Below are positions 21,591-34,638 of a DNA stretch of 64,000 bases, in pieces. The stretch is from NCBI RefSeq assembly GCF_038502225.1, contig NC_091307.1, positions 23,479,288 through 23,543,287 of the forward strand, written 5' to 3'. The DNA is from Cherax quadricarinatus. Taxonomy: Eukaryota > Arthropoda > Malacostraca > Decapoda > Parastacidae. Within the stretch, counting starts at the first letter, position 1; every line of letters begins with the position of its first letter. Below the pieces are notes generated by a model. That model was given only the letters and a program-made list of their open reading frames with translations. It had not been told where the DNA came from and made no database searches. The translations under genes were made by a program, and so were the position numbers.

Positions 21591-24576
21591 AACACTGTAG
21601 ACTTCAAGCACACTGTGTAGGCTCCATCAAGCACACTGTGTAGGTTTCATCAAGCACACTGTGTAGGCTTCATCAAGCACACTGTAGGCTTAATCAAGGA
21701 CACTATGTAGGCTTAATCAAGCACACTGCAGGCTTAATCAAGCACACTATGTAGGCTTAATCAAGCACACTGTGTAAGCTTAATCAAGCATACTATGTAG
21801 GCTTAATCAAGCACACTGTGTAGGCTTCATCAAGACACACTGTGTAGGCCTCATTAAGCACCCTGCAAGCTTCATCAAGCACACTGTGTAGGCTTCATCA
21901 AGCACACTGTGTAGGCTTCATCAAGCACACTGTGTAGGCTTCATCAAGCACACTGTGTAGGCTTCATCAAGCACACTGTGTAGGCTTCATCAAGCACACT
22001 GTGTAGGCTTCATCAAGCACACTGTGTAGGCTTCATCAAGCACACTGTGTAGGCTTCATCAAGCACACTGTGTAGGCTTCATCAAGCACACTGTGTAGGC
22101 TTCATCAAGCACACTGTGTAGGCTTCATCAAGCACACTGTGTAGGCTTCATCAAGCACACTGTGTAGGCTTCATCAAGCACACTGTGTAGGCTTCATCAA
22201 GCACACTGTGTAGGCTTCATCAAGCACACTGTAGGCTTCATCAAGCACACTGTGTAGGATTCATCAAGCACACTGTGTAGGCTTCATCAAGCACACTGTG
22301 TAGGCTTCATCAAGCACACTGTGTAGGCTTCATCAAGCACACTGTAGGCTTCATCAAGCACACTGTAGGCTTCATCAAGCACACTGTGCAGGCTTCATCA
22401 AGCACACTGTGTAGGCTTCATCAAGCACACTGTGTAGGCTTCATCAAGTCCACTGTGTAGGCTTCATCAAGCACACTGTGTAGGCTTCATCAAGCACACT
22501 GTATAGGCTTCATCAAGCACACTGTGCAGGCTTCATCAAGCACACTCTGTAGGCTTCATCAAGCACACTGCAAGCTTCATCAAGCACACTGTGTAGGCTA
22601 AATCAAGCACACTGTGTAGGCTTCATCAAGCACACTGTGTAGGTTTCATCAAGCACACTGTGTAAGCTTCATCAAGTCCACTGTGTAGGCTTCATCAAGC
22701 ACACTGTGTAGGCTTCATCAAGCACACTGTGTAGGCTTCATCAAGCATACTGTGTAGGCTTCATCAAGTCCACTGTGTAGGCTTCATCAAGTCCACTGTG
22801 TAGGCTTCATCAAGCACACTGCAAGCTTCATCAAGCACACTGTGTAGGCTTAATCAAGCACACTGTGTAGGCTTCATCAAGCACACTGTGTAGGTTTCAT
22901 CAAGCACACTGTGTAAGCTTCATCAAATCCACTGTGTAGGCTTCATCAAGCACACTGTGTAGGCTTCATCAAGCACACTGTGTAGGCTTCATCAAGCACA
23001 CTGTGTAGGCTTCATCAAGCACACTGTGTAGGCTTCATCAAGCACACTGTGTAGGCTTCATCAAGCACACTGTGCAGGCTTCATCAAGCACAGTCTGTAG
23101 GCTTCATCAAGCACACTGCAAGCTTCATCAAGCACACTGCGTAGGCTTCATCAAGCACACTGTGTAGGCTTCATCAAGCACACTGTGTAGGCTTCATCAA
23201 GCACACTGTGTAGGCTTCATCAAGCACACTGTGTAGGCTTCATCAAGCACACTGTGTAGGCTTCATCAAGCACACTGTGTAGGCTTCATCAAGCACACTG
23301 TGTAGGCTTCATCAAGCACACTGTGTAGGCTTCATGAAGCACACTGTGTAGGCTTCATCAAGCACACTGCAAGCTTCATCAAGCACACTGTGTAGGCTTC
23401 ATCAAGCACACTGTGTAGGCTTCATCAAGCACACTGTGTATGATTCATCAAGCACACTGTGTAGGCTTCATCAAGCACACTGTGTAGGCTTCATCAAGCA
23501 CACTGTGTAGGCTTCATCAAGTCCACTGTGTAGGCTTCATCAAGCACACTGTGTAGGCTTCATCAAGCACACTGTATAGGCTTCATCAAGTCCACTGTGT
23601 AGGCTTCATCAAGCACACTGTGCAGGCTTCATCAAGCACACTGTGTAGGCTTCATCAAGCACACTGTGTAGGCTTCATCAAGCACACTGTGCAGGCTTAA
23701 TCAAGCACACTGTGTAGGCTTCATCAAGCACACTGTGCAGGCTTTATCAAGCACACTGTGTAGGCTTCATCAAGCACACTGTGCAGGCTTCATCAAGCAC
23801 ACTGTTTAGGCTTCATCAAGCACACTGTGTAGGCTTCATCAAGCACAGTGTAGGCTTCATCAAGCACACTGTGTAGGCTTCATCAAGCACACTGTGTAGG
23901 ATTCATCAAGCACACTGTGTAGGCTTCATCAAGCACACTGTGTAGGCTTCATCAAGCACACTGTGTAGGCTTCATCAAGCACACTGTGTAGGCTTCATCA
24001 AGCACACTGTGTAGGCTTCATCAAGCACACTGCAAGCTTCATCAAGCACACTGTGTAGGCTTCATCAAGCACACTGTGTAGGCTTCATCAAGCACACTGT
24101 GTAGGCTTCATCAAGCACACTGTGTAGGCTTCATCAAGCACACTGTGTAGGATTCATCAAGCACACTGTGTAGGCTTCATCAAGCACACTGTGTAGGCTT
24201 CATCAAGCACACTGTGTAGGCTTCATCAAGCACACTGTGTAGGCTTCATCAAGCACACTGTGTAGGCTTCATCAAGCACACTGTGTAGGCTTCATCAAGT
24301 CCACTGTGTAGGATTCATCAAGCACACTGTGTAGGCTTCATCAAGCACACTGTGTAGGCTTCATCAAGCACACTGTGTAGGCTTCATCAAGCACACTGTG
24401 TAGGCTTCATCAAGCACACTGTGTAGGCTTCATCAAGCACACTGTGTAGGCTTCATCAAGCACACTGTGTAGGCTTCATCAAGCACACTGTGTAGGCTTC
24501 ATCAAGCACACTGTGTAGGCTTCATCAAGCACACTGCAAGCTTCATCAAGCACACTGTGTAGGCTTCATCAAGTCC
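21591..24576. repeat. 23-bp minisatellite, about 130 copies
   Basis: Units with core TCATCAAGCACACTGTGTAG repeat for 3 kb. Left-edge units carry TTAATC in place of TTCATC. Scattered shorter units lack TGTG (CACTGTAGG, CACTGCAAG), and AAGTCC variants recur at several places. The unit contains the palindrome ACACTGTGT-like core CACACTGTGT. No long frame. Confidence 0.95.
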
Positions 24577-26063
24577 GTTTTGAAGCAATTATACTTCCTG
24601 CTCAAAGTTGTTCATTAAACATTTATACGCTGGCTATATACGTAAAAAAAAAACTCGTTAGATTTACTTTTTTTTGACTAGACATTCATCGTTCATCTTT
24701 TTTTTTGTACCACAAGCACTGCCAGAAAAACATTATAGGTATCCAAGCCACTATAGTTTTTTTTTTTAATCCTCTGGTGTATTACGGACTTAGAGAAAAA
24801 TGAAATGGTTGATGTGTAGATATATAATTACTGGTAACGAAGTTATTACATGACAACAAAATTTCAGGCTTTGAGTATTAAGATAAATTAACATGGATAT
24901 CCATGTTAATGTATCTTAATATTCAAAGTATCACATAACCCAGTTTCCACTTCCTCAGTGATCTGAGAATGATATCCATATATCCTTATTTATTTAACTT
25001 GAGAGGAATAGTACAGAGCGCAGTATATACAACTTACCGCATTGAAACTGCCCAAATTTCTTTACTACAAATATTAGATTGGCACCTATACGGCTGACTG
25101 CAGTTTTAAACTGACTCAAAAGTGGCATTAGAGCTCTAGTTATCGCATAGTGATAAATATCCCAAAATATACTAATTTGAGAGTCGCTCAGATGTTGCAT
25201 TATCACGTTATCGGCATTGAAGGTTTGGAACCGATCGGATGAGGTATTCATAAAGCATTCCTTTGAGAGATGGAAGTAGATCGGTAAAACCCACTTGTGG
25301 GGCAAATCGTAGTTAAATATAATTCTTACCTTATTTCTGTCTTTAAGTCATTATTGAGACAACAGGAAAGCGCTTGAGTTCAGTTAACATTCCCTGTGAT
25401 TTACGTTTTCGTAAAACACCTGAAATGGCTGAACGGACATGTGCTGAAAAGGCACTACCACAATGGGTGTGATGCGTTGATGCTGATTCTAATGAATACG
25501 GTCTCACAAGTGCCAACTAGAGGAGGGATGCCAAACACGGGGAATTAAGGCCTTCTATCTTAAATCCTTAGTTGATTTCTTACAAATTGGTTGCATGAAA
25601 CTTCTTTATTTACGTTATTCAGGCTAGGCTAAGTTTAGGTTAGGTTAGACTAGGTTCTACGAGAAGAGAGGTGCCATACAAGTGGCGCCTAGGAGAGGCG
25701 GTGACACCTAGGAGAGGTGGCACCTAGGAGAGGAGAGTGCCACATACAACGCACTTAGCAGATGAGGGGGAAGGCCAAGAGGGAATCATACAGATAAAGC
25801 AAGATCGCTGGCTGCCTGGCTGATCATTGAGCTGAACGCTTGGATAACCATTCAACTGATTGGTTGGCTGACCAGTCGTCTGACTGAACGGTCGACTGAC
25901 TGGCTGCCCAGCCATCTGACTGGATGATCGGCTGGCGGACCGGTTGTCAGGTTGTCTGGCTGACCAGTCGGCTAGTTGAATCCCCATATGACCAACATAC
26001 GCCCCATACAGCGGCTGGTTTGATTTCCACTCCTAACAGGTCATTCGCAGAGGATTACGTCCT
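24577..26063. other. Unassigned sequence
   Basis: No recognisable gene. A minus-strand open frame of 103 codons at 24994-25305 has no features I can identify. An imperfect 30-bp inverted repeat is centred at 24898. Degenerate TTAGG-type repeats lie at about 25625-25660, and direct repeats with CACCTAGGAGAGG at 25685-25740. From 25800 to 25975 a degenerate GACTGGCTG-type low-complexity stretch occurs. Confidence 0.5.
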
Positions 26064-26752
26064 TGTGGAAAATTGCATTTATCTGAATGTATCATTATAT
26101 ACATAACAGTAAATGAACAAAGATAATTATTATTTATCAGTTAGACAAGTAGGAATTTGGGACACCTAGGTCGCAAAAAATGTCCCCCTTCGATACCTGC
26201 CACTGTCATATCCACAATTTACTCTGGACCTATTAATTACAAATGAAAAATACATCACCAGGAATGCTGGTAAATATGTAAATTTGTGGACTGTATATTA
26301 AATTAATGAAGAATTATATATCTACACAGACGGAGAATATCTTAAAATCACTCACCAATTTGACTGGAGACCAAGTTGTATCATACTCAGAAAACCCCCC
26401 TGTCTACATTTATGATAATACTGGCCAGAACTATAAACATAATATAGACATGACTTAGCTGGGGTTCCTGGAGCTGTCTTGTCCAGTCGTCTGATATCTC
26501 AAGTTATGCATGAATGCACATCCAACAATTTCGCCTCCTATTTGAGAGGTGTCAGCCCAATTTTAACCTCTAGAGCACGAAAAATTCTTCCCATTACACT
26601 AACGTTTCTAGTCCAAATTCAAACAAAATGGCAACTCCTCCTGCGCAGACGCAGCTTCCCGTTTTCTATGACAAATATTATTAAATACAGTATAGGCCAT
26701 CTATTTACCTATAAATTACCGTATTTCCGGAAAATATACAGTATTTTGCACA
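26064..26752 (-). mobile_element. Solo LTR of the BEL/Pao family
   Basis: About 690 bp starting TGTGGAAAATTGCATTTA and ending ATTTTGCACA, matching the LTRs at 52882 and 61044 with more divergence. A TCCT-containing short direct repeat flanks it (GTCCT left, TCCT right). It arises by recombination between two LTRs of one element. Orientation is taken from the alignment with the element's LTRs. Confidence 0.85.
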
Positions 26753-27184
26753 TCCTAAACGAAGTTGTGTATCATCAGTTTTACAGTCCAGACCCAGTAT
26801 ATTGCCAACTCATACGAGTTTAGCGATCCGGTTCTTTAAAATAATCTTGCCAACGAGTTTTCAACCCTCAGACGAATTTCTTCTCTTTGTGCTTCTCTAA
26901 GGCTAAAATCTTGTAGGCTTCAGGTTAACATGGAAACTCAGATCCTTGAATTGTTTTGCATGGTGTTAGCGACGTCTAAATGCAGCGGCTATATCATCGT
27001 TAACATACATTAGAAGAAATTAAAATCGTCTTGTTTGGGAAGCTAATTAAGACCGGGAAGACATATTTGGGCAGGTAACCGCAAGGGGAGATGAAAGACC
27101 TTGTAATATATCTCAACGAGACACATTGTAATACACAGCATTGAGACGTGTCTATAACAGCCTAGTATACAGTAGGGTTAGTCT
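26753..27184. other. Unassigned sequence
   Basis: I see nothing recognisable here. Confidence 0.5.
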
Positions 27185-27760
27185 CACACCAGTCATGCTT
27201 GTGGTGAGGTGATGTCGATAGATAGTTGTGGTGAGGTGATGTCGATAGATAGTTGTGGTGAGGTGATGCTGATATAGTTGTGGTGTATGTCGATAGATAG
27301 TTGTGGTGTATGTCAATAGATAGTTGTGGTGAGATGTCGGTAGATAGTTATGGTGAGGTGATTCAATACATAACTGTAGTGAGGTGATGTCGATAGATAG
27401 TTGTGGTGAGGTGATGCTGATATAGTTGTGGTGTATGTCGATAGATAGTTGTGGTGTATGTCAATAGACAGTTGTGGTGAGATGTCGGTAGATAGTTATG
27501 GTGAGGTGATTCAATACATAATTGTAGTGAGGTGATGTCGATAGAAAGTTATGATTTGAAGTTTATAGATAGATAGATATCGATAGATATTTTTGACGTA
27601 ATATCGACAGACATTTTTGAAGTGATATCGATAGATATATATGGTGAGATGATGTCGATAAATATTTGTGGTAAACGAGATACAGTCGATAGATATTTTG
27701 GTAAATGAGAAATCATTAGATACGGTAAATAAAAAGTCGATAGATATTTGTAGCAAATGG
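27185..27760. repeat. Minisatellite of TCGATAGATAGTTGTGGTG-type units
   Basis: Units of about 26-28 bp with GATGTCGATAGATAGTTGTG; a block of about 165 bp is repeated (27238-27388 and 27403-27545). The right part decays into GATATCGATAGATAT variants. Confidence 0.85.
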
Positions 27761-28019
27761 CCCTTCTCTCCCTCTTTTTCTGCAATCTCCTTTACTCTCA
27801 TTCACACCTCCCTCTCTCTCAACCATCCTGGAATTCCCTCTCCCTCGGACATCCTAACCCTCCCTCCCTCTCCCTCATTCCTTACTACAAGCCACCGTTA
27901 CTCGTAAGAATTTGTGCGCACGAAAAGTTTAGCTCATGACGGTATCTGAAACAGTTCGTGAGTGAGGATTTAGCGCACTGGATAACTACCTTCCTACAGC
28001 CTTACACTATATGCCTCAC

Positions 28020-30870
28020 CTTGTAGTCACTACCACAACCATCTCTTCCACTATCACAACCACAACCATCTCTTCCACAACCACAACCATCTCTTCCACT
28101 ACCACAACCACAACCATCTATTCCACTACCACAACCATCACTTCCAGTACCACAACCATCTCTTCCACTGCCACAACCACAACCATCTCTTCCACTACCA
28201 CAACCATCTCTTCCACTGCCACAACCACAACCATCTCTTCCACTACCACAACCATCTCTTCCACTGCCACAACCACAACCATCTCTTCCACTGCCACAAC
28301 CACAACCATCTCTTCCACTACCACAACCACAACCATCTCTTCCACTACCACAACCATCTCTTCCACTGCCACAACCACAACCATCTCTTCCACTACCACA
28401 ACCACAACCATCTCTTCCACTACCACAACCACAACCATCTCTTCCACTACCACAACCATCTCTTCCACTACCACAACCACAACCATCTCTTCCACTACCA
28501 CAACCATCTCTTCCACTACCACAACCATCTCTTCCACTACCACAACCACAACCATCTCTTCCACTACCACAACCACAACCATCTCTTTCACTACCACAAC
28601 CACAACCATCTCTTCCACTACCACAACCATCTCTTCCACTGCCACAACCACAACCATCTCTTCCACTACCACAACCATCTCTTCCACTACCACAACCATC
28701 TCTTCCACTACCACAACCACAACCATCTCTTCCACTGCCACAACCACAACCATCTCTTCCACTGCCACAACCACAACCATCTCTTTCGCTACCACAACCA
28801 CAACCATCTCTTCCACTACCACAACCATAACCATCTCTTTCACTACCACAACCACAACCATCTCTTCCACTACCACAACCATCTCTTCCACTACCACAAC
28901 CATCTCTTCCACTACCACAACCATCTCTTCCCCTACCACAACCATCTCTTCCACTACCACAACCATCTCTTCCACTACCACAACCACAACCATCTCTTCC
29001 ACTACCACAACCATCTCTTCCACTGCCACAACCACAACCATCTCTTCCACTACCACAACCACAACCATCTCTTCCACTACCACAACCATCTCTTCCACTA
29101 CCACAACCATCTCTTCCACTACCACAACCATCTCTTCCACTGCCACAACCATCTCTTCCACTGCCACAACCATCTCTTCCACTACCACAACCATCTCTTC
29201 CACTACCACAACCATCTCTTCCACTACCACAACCACAACTATGTCTTCCACTGCTACACCCATCTCTTCCACTACCACAACCATCTCTTCCACTACCACA
29301 ACCATCTCTTCCACTGCCACAACCATCTCTTCCACTACCACAACCATCTCTTCCACTACCACAACCACAACCATCTCTTCCACTACCACAACCACAACCA
29401 TCTCTTCCACTACCACAACCATCTCTTCCACTACCACAACCATCTCTTCCACTACCACAACCATCTCTTCCACTACCACAACCATCTCTTCCACTACCAC
29501 AACCATCTCTTCTACTACCACAACCATCTCTTCCACTACCACAACCATCTCTTCCACTACCACAACCATCTCTTCCACTACCACAACCATCTCTTCCACT
29601 ACCACCACCACAACCATCTCTTCCACTGCCACAACCACAACCATCTCTTCCACTGCCACAACCACAACCATTTCTTCCACTACCACAACCATCTCTTCCA
29701 CTGCCACAATCATCTCTTCCACTACCACAACCATCTCTTCCACTGCCACAATCATCTCTTCCACTACCACAACCACAACCATCTCTTCCACTACCACCAC
29801 AACCGTCTCTTTCACTACCACAACCATCTCTTCCACTACCACAACCATCTCTTCCACTACCACCACAACCATCTCTTCCACTGCCACAACCATCTCTTCC
29901 ACTACCACAACCATCTCTTCCACTACCACAACCATCTCTTCCACTGCCACAACCATCTCTTCCACTACCACAACCACAACCATCTCTTCCACTACCACAA
30001 CCACAACCATCTCTTCCACTACCACCACAACCGTCTCTTCCACTACCACAACCATCTCTTCCACTACCACAACCATCTCTTCCACTGCCACAACCATCTC
30101 TTCCACTACCACAACCATCTCTTCCACTGCCACAACCATCTCTTCCACTACCACAACCACAATCATCTCTTCCACTACCACAAACACAACCATCTCTTCC
30201 ACTACCACCACAACCGTCTCTTCCACTACCACAGCCATCTCTTCCACTACCACAACCATCTCTTCCACTACCACCACAACCATCTCTTCCACTGCCACAA
30301 CCATCTCTTCCACTACCACAACCATCTCTTCCACTACCACAACCATCTCTTCCACTGCCACAACCATCTCTTCCACTACCACAACCATCTCTTCCACTAC
30401 CACAACCACAACCATCTCTTCCACTACCACCACAACCATCTCTTCCACTGCCACAACCATCTCTTCCACTACCACAACCATCTCTTCCACTACCACAGCC
30501 ATCTCTTCCACTACCACAACCATCTCTTCCACTACCACCACAACCATCTCTTCCACTGCCACAACCATCTCTTCCACTACCACAACCATCTCTTCCACTA
30601 CCACAACTATCTCTTCCACTGCCACAACCATCTCTTCCACTGCCACAACCATCTCTTCCACTACCACAACCATCTCTTCCACTACCACAACCATCTCTTC
30701 CACTACCACAACCATCTCTTCCACTACCACAACCATCTCTTCCACTGCCACAACCATCTCTTCCACTACCACCACAACCATCTCTTCCACTACCACCACA
30801 ACCGTCTCTTCCACCACCACAACCGCTGCCATCACCACCACAGCCATTTCTTTGTCTTCTTCCTTTTCTT
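28020..30870. repeat. 21/27-bp minisatellite, open on both strands
   Basis: Units of 21 bp (core CCACTACCACAACCATCTCT) alternate with 27-bp units carrying an extra ACAACC; a few are 24 or 30 bp. All lengths are multiples of 3, giving a 955-codon plus-strand frame (28011-30878, Thr/Ser-rich) and a 909-codon minus-strand frame (Val/Glu/Met-rich). Substitutions are often non-synonymous in the plus frame (Thr to Ala, Ser to Phe), and no signal peptide or unique domain is seen, so I treat it as a satellite. Confidence 0.85.
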
Positions 30871-30924
30871 CTTCATGACATATATGCGTCTGTGAGTTAG
30901 CTAGCTAAGAAATCTCAAATATAA

Positions 30925-31085
30925 GTGCCTGGCTATCCCAGCCTAGTTTAGCCTAACCTAATTCAATATAGCCCAACTTAATTTAACCAAACAATTTAGC
31001 CAATCGTAATTTAACCTAACTTAACGCAATTTAGCCTAACTCGACGTAATTGAACCTAACTTAATTTACCCTAACCTAACCGTGC
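30925..31085. repeat. Degenerate TTAGG-like (CCTAA) stretch
   Basis: Repeated TAACCTAA, TAGCCTAA and TTAACCTAA motifs, spaced irregularly. TTAGG is the common arthropod telomere repeat; here it is degenerate and interstitial, and may be mere low complexity. Confidence 0.4.
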
Positions 31086-31578
31086 ATCAAGTGTCATGGA
31101 GAGCTCTCAAGACGCATCAAGACTGCGGAAATACTGGATCCTCTTCTCTTAGCACGTGATCTGATTTCACTTCCCCCTCTAGGCAGTGATGGGATTCGAT
31201 AAAGTATTCGATTCTCCTATTGCGATGCTCTTTTGGAATAGTGGAAAAGACTTGTGGGAGCCGCAAGATGTCGCCATTAAAGAAATAAGCTAGGACACAC
31301 AATAACGAAGTTCTTGATTCAGTGAAAGGAAAGAGATCGCTTTTGAGTGTAAAAATAAATTGTAATTCAAATGCATACACACATGCTGTATATACATATA
31401 TACAAGCAGCACGTTAAAAGGCGAGCCCAGGAGCAACAACTTGACCCCTACAATTAGATGTAGGTAAGTACATTCACTTATACAATGGATGGTTCTGATT
31501 CAACGGCGCCACCCTCCTCGCTCCCATTACAAGAAACAACCTATGTTGAAAATGGTATAAAATACTGGCAAGTTGATG
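31086..31578. other. Unassigned sequence
   Basis: No gene recognised. Around 31420-31470 a fragment with GACCCCTACAATTAGATGTAGG resembles the short repeat at 37660-37800. Confidence 0.5.
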
Positions 31579-31815
31579 AGTAAGACACGTGCAACAGTTT
31601 GGCATCTTTACAGTTGAAACGTTTCACCTACGAAGGAGGCTTCTTCAGTTAAATACAGAGAATGGATTGAAGGCAGCAGAAGTGACGAGATAAAGGTGCT
31701 GTAATTACTCCATCATCCCTGTAGAAATAGTTTGAGGTTGTCAGTCCCTCAGCCTGGAGAAGAGTTCAGTTCCATAGTGTGGAACGATTGAAGCTGAAGC
31801 ATGAGAGTGGAGTCT
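31579..31815 (-). mobile_element. Penelope-like 3' tail element, copy 2
   Basis: On the minus strand: AACTCTTCTCCAGGCTGAGG, GGGACTGACAACCTC, then CTGAAGAAGCCTCC, GTAGGTGAAACGTTTC and AAGATGCC. The hairpin between CTGAAGA and GAAAC is kept in position although its bases differ from copy 1. Confidence 0.55.
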
Positions 31816-31835
31816 TAAATATTGTAGATGGTGAT

Positions 31836-32110
31836 GTTGATGACCACGCCTTCAGAGAGTAAGCAGGTGATGTGTTGATGTTGATGACCACACCTTCAGA
31901 GAGTAAGCAGGTGATGTGTTGATGTTGATGACCACACCTTCAGAGAGTAAGCAGGTGATGATATAGTGATGTTAATGACTACACCTTCAGAGGGTATACA
32001 GGCGATGATGTATTGGTGTAGTGACAATGTTGATGATCACGTCTGCAGAGAGTGTGCAAATGTTGATGTTGATAACTATGCCAGCAGAGAGCAAGCAGGT
32101 GGTGACTACG
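31836..32110. repeat. 44-bp minisatellite, about six units
   Basis: GTTGATGACCACACCTTCAG recurs at 31836, 31880 and 31924 with exact 44-bp steps, followed by diverged units to about 32110. Confidence 0.85.
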
Positions 32111-32338
32111 TGGAACACCTGGTGTGTGGAGATGGTCCCAGGGGGAAGATGGGCAGGAAGAGTGGGGCACGTATAAAATGCCCAGTCTGCATGTTCAAAT
32201 GGTGGGTTTAGCATGGGAGGTTAAAGCAATATTGCGTATAGCAATCAGATTTGATAACAACGGAAAATTAATCGCTACAATATAGATCACTGATTATTGT
32301 CCAATTGAACTAGGGTGATGGAAGAACACATACCAGGA

Positions 32339-32410
32339 GTATACCTGCAGAGGGCTTCGGGTGTCAACGCCCCCGCGGCCCGGTCTGTGACCAGGCATCT
32401 TGGTGGATCA
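32339..32410 (-). mobile_element. LINE-C 3' terminal fragment
   Basis: GTCAACGCCCCCGCGGCC and GGTCTGTGACCAGGC mark a diverged minus-strand copy of the LINE-C end. Confidence 0.8.
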
Positions 32411-33060
<650 letters not shown>

Positions 33061-33090
33061 ATAAGATCACAGTAAACAGGTGATTTCAGA

Positions 33091-33226
33091 ATATGCAAAA
33101 CAACCACTCTGAAAGAATAGAGAAATTCCAAGCGCTTTCGTGACTACTCACATTGTCAAGGAACTTGACAATGTGAGTAGTCACGAAAGCGCTTGGAATT
33201 TCTCTATTCTTTCAGAGTGGTTGTTT

Positions 33227-33233
<7 letters not shown>
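33091..33233. repeat. Near-perfect 143-bp palindrome (Penelope-like tail)
   Basis: Arms 33091-33160 and 33164-33233 are reverse complements over 70 bp with a 3-base centre. Each arm contains GCAAAACAACC, CCAAGCGCTTTCGTGAC and TCACATTGTCAAG. The same GCAAAACAA to CCAAGC order follows a (TA)n tract at 14101. This looks like two copies of one element tail joined head-on. Confidence 0.9.

Positions 33234-33313
<80 letters not shown>
33234..33313. repeat. (TA)n microsatellite
   Basis: About 80 bp of TA repeat running into a T-run at the RTE LINE 3' end. Confidence 0.95.

Positions 33314-34638
<1,325 letters not shown>

Noticed and set aside
21591..24576. CRISPR array
   Set aside because: Units are contiguous 23-bp tandem repeats without unique spacers, and the DNA is eukaryotic.
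24994..25305. 103-codon minus-strand open frame
   Set aside because: No domain, no homologous copy in the window and no flanking signals; length is within chance expectation.
31966..32211. Cys-rich 81-codon open frame
   Set aside because: Most of it is translation of the degenerate 44-bp minisatellite; the Cys pattern matches no known zinc finger.
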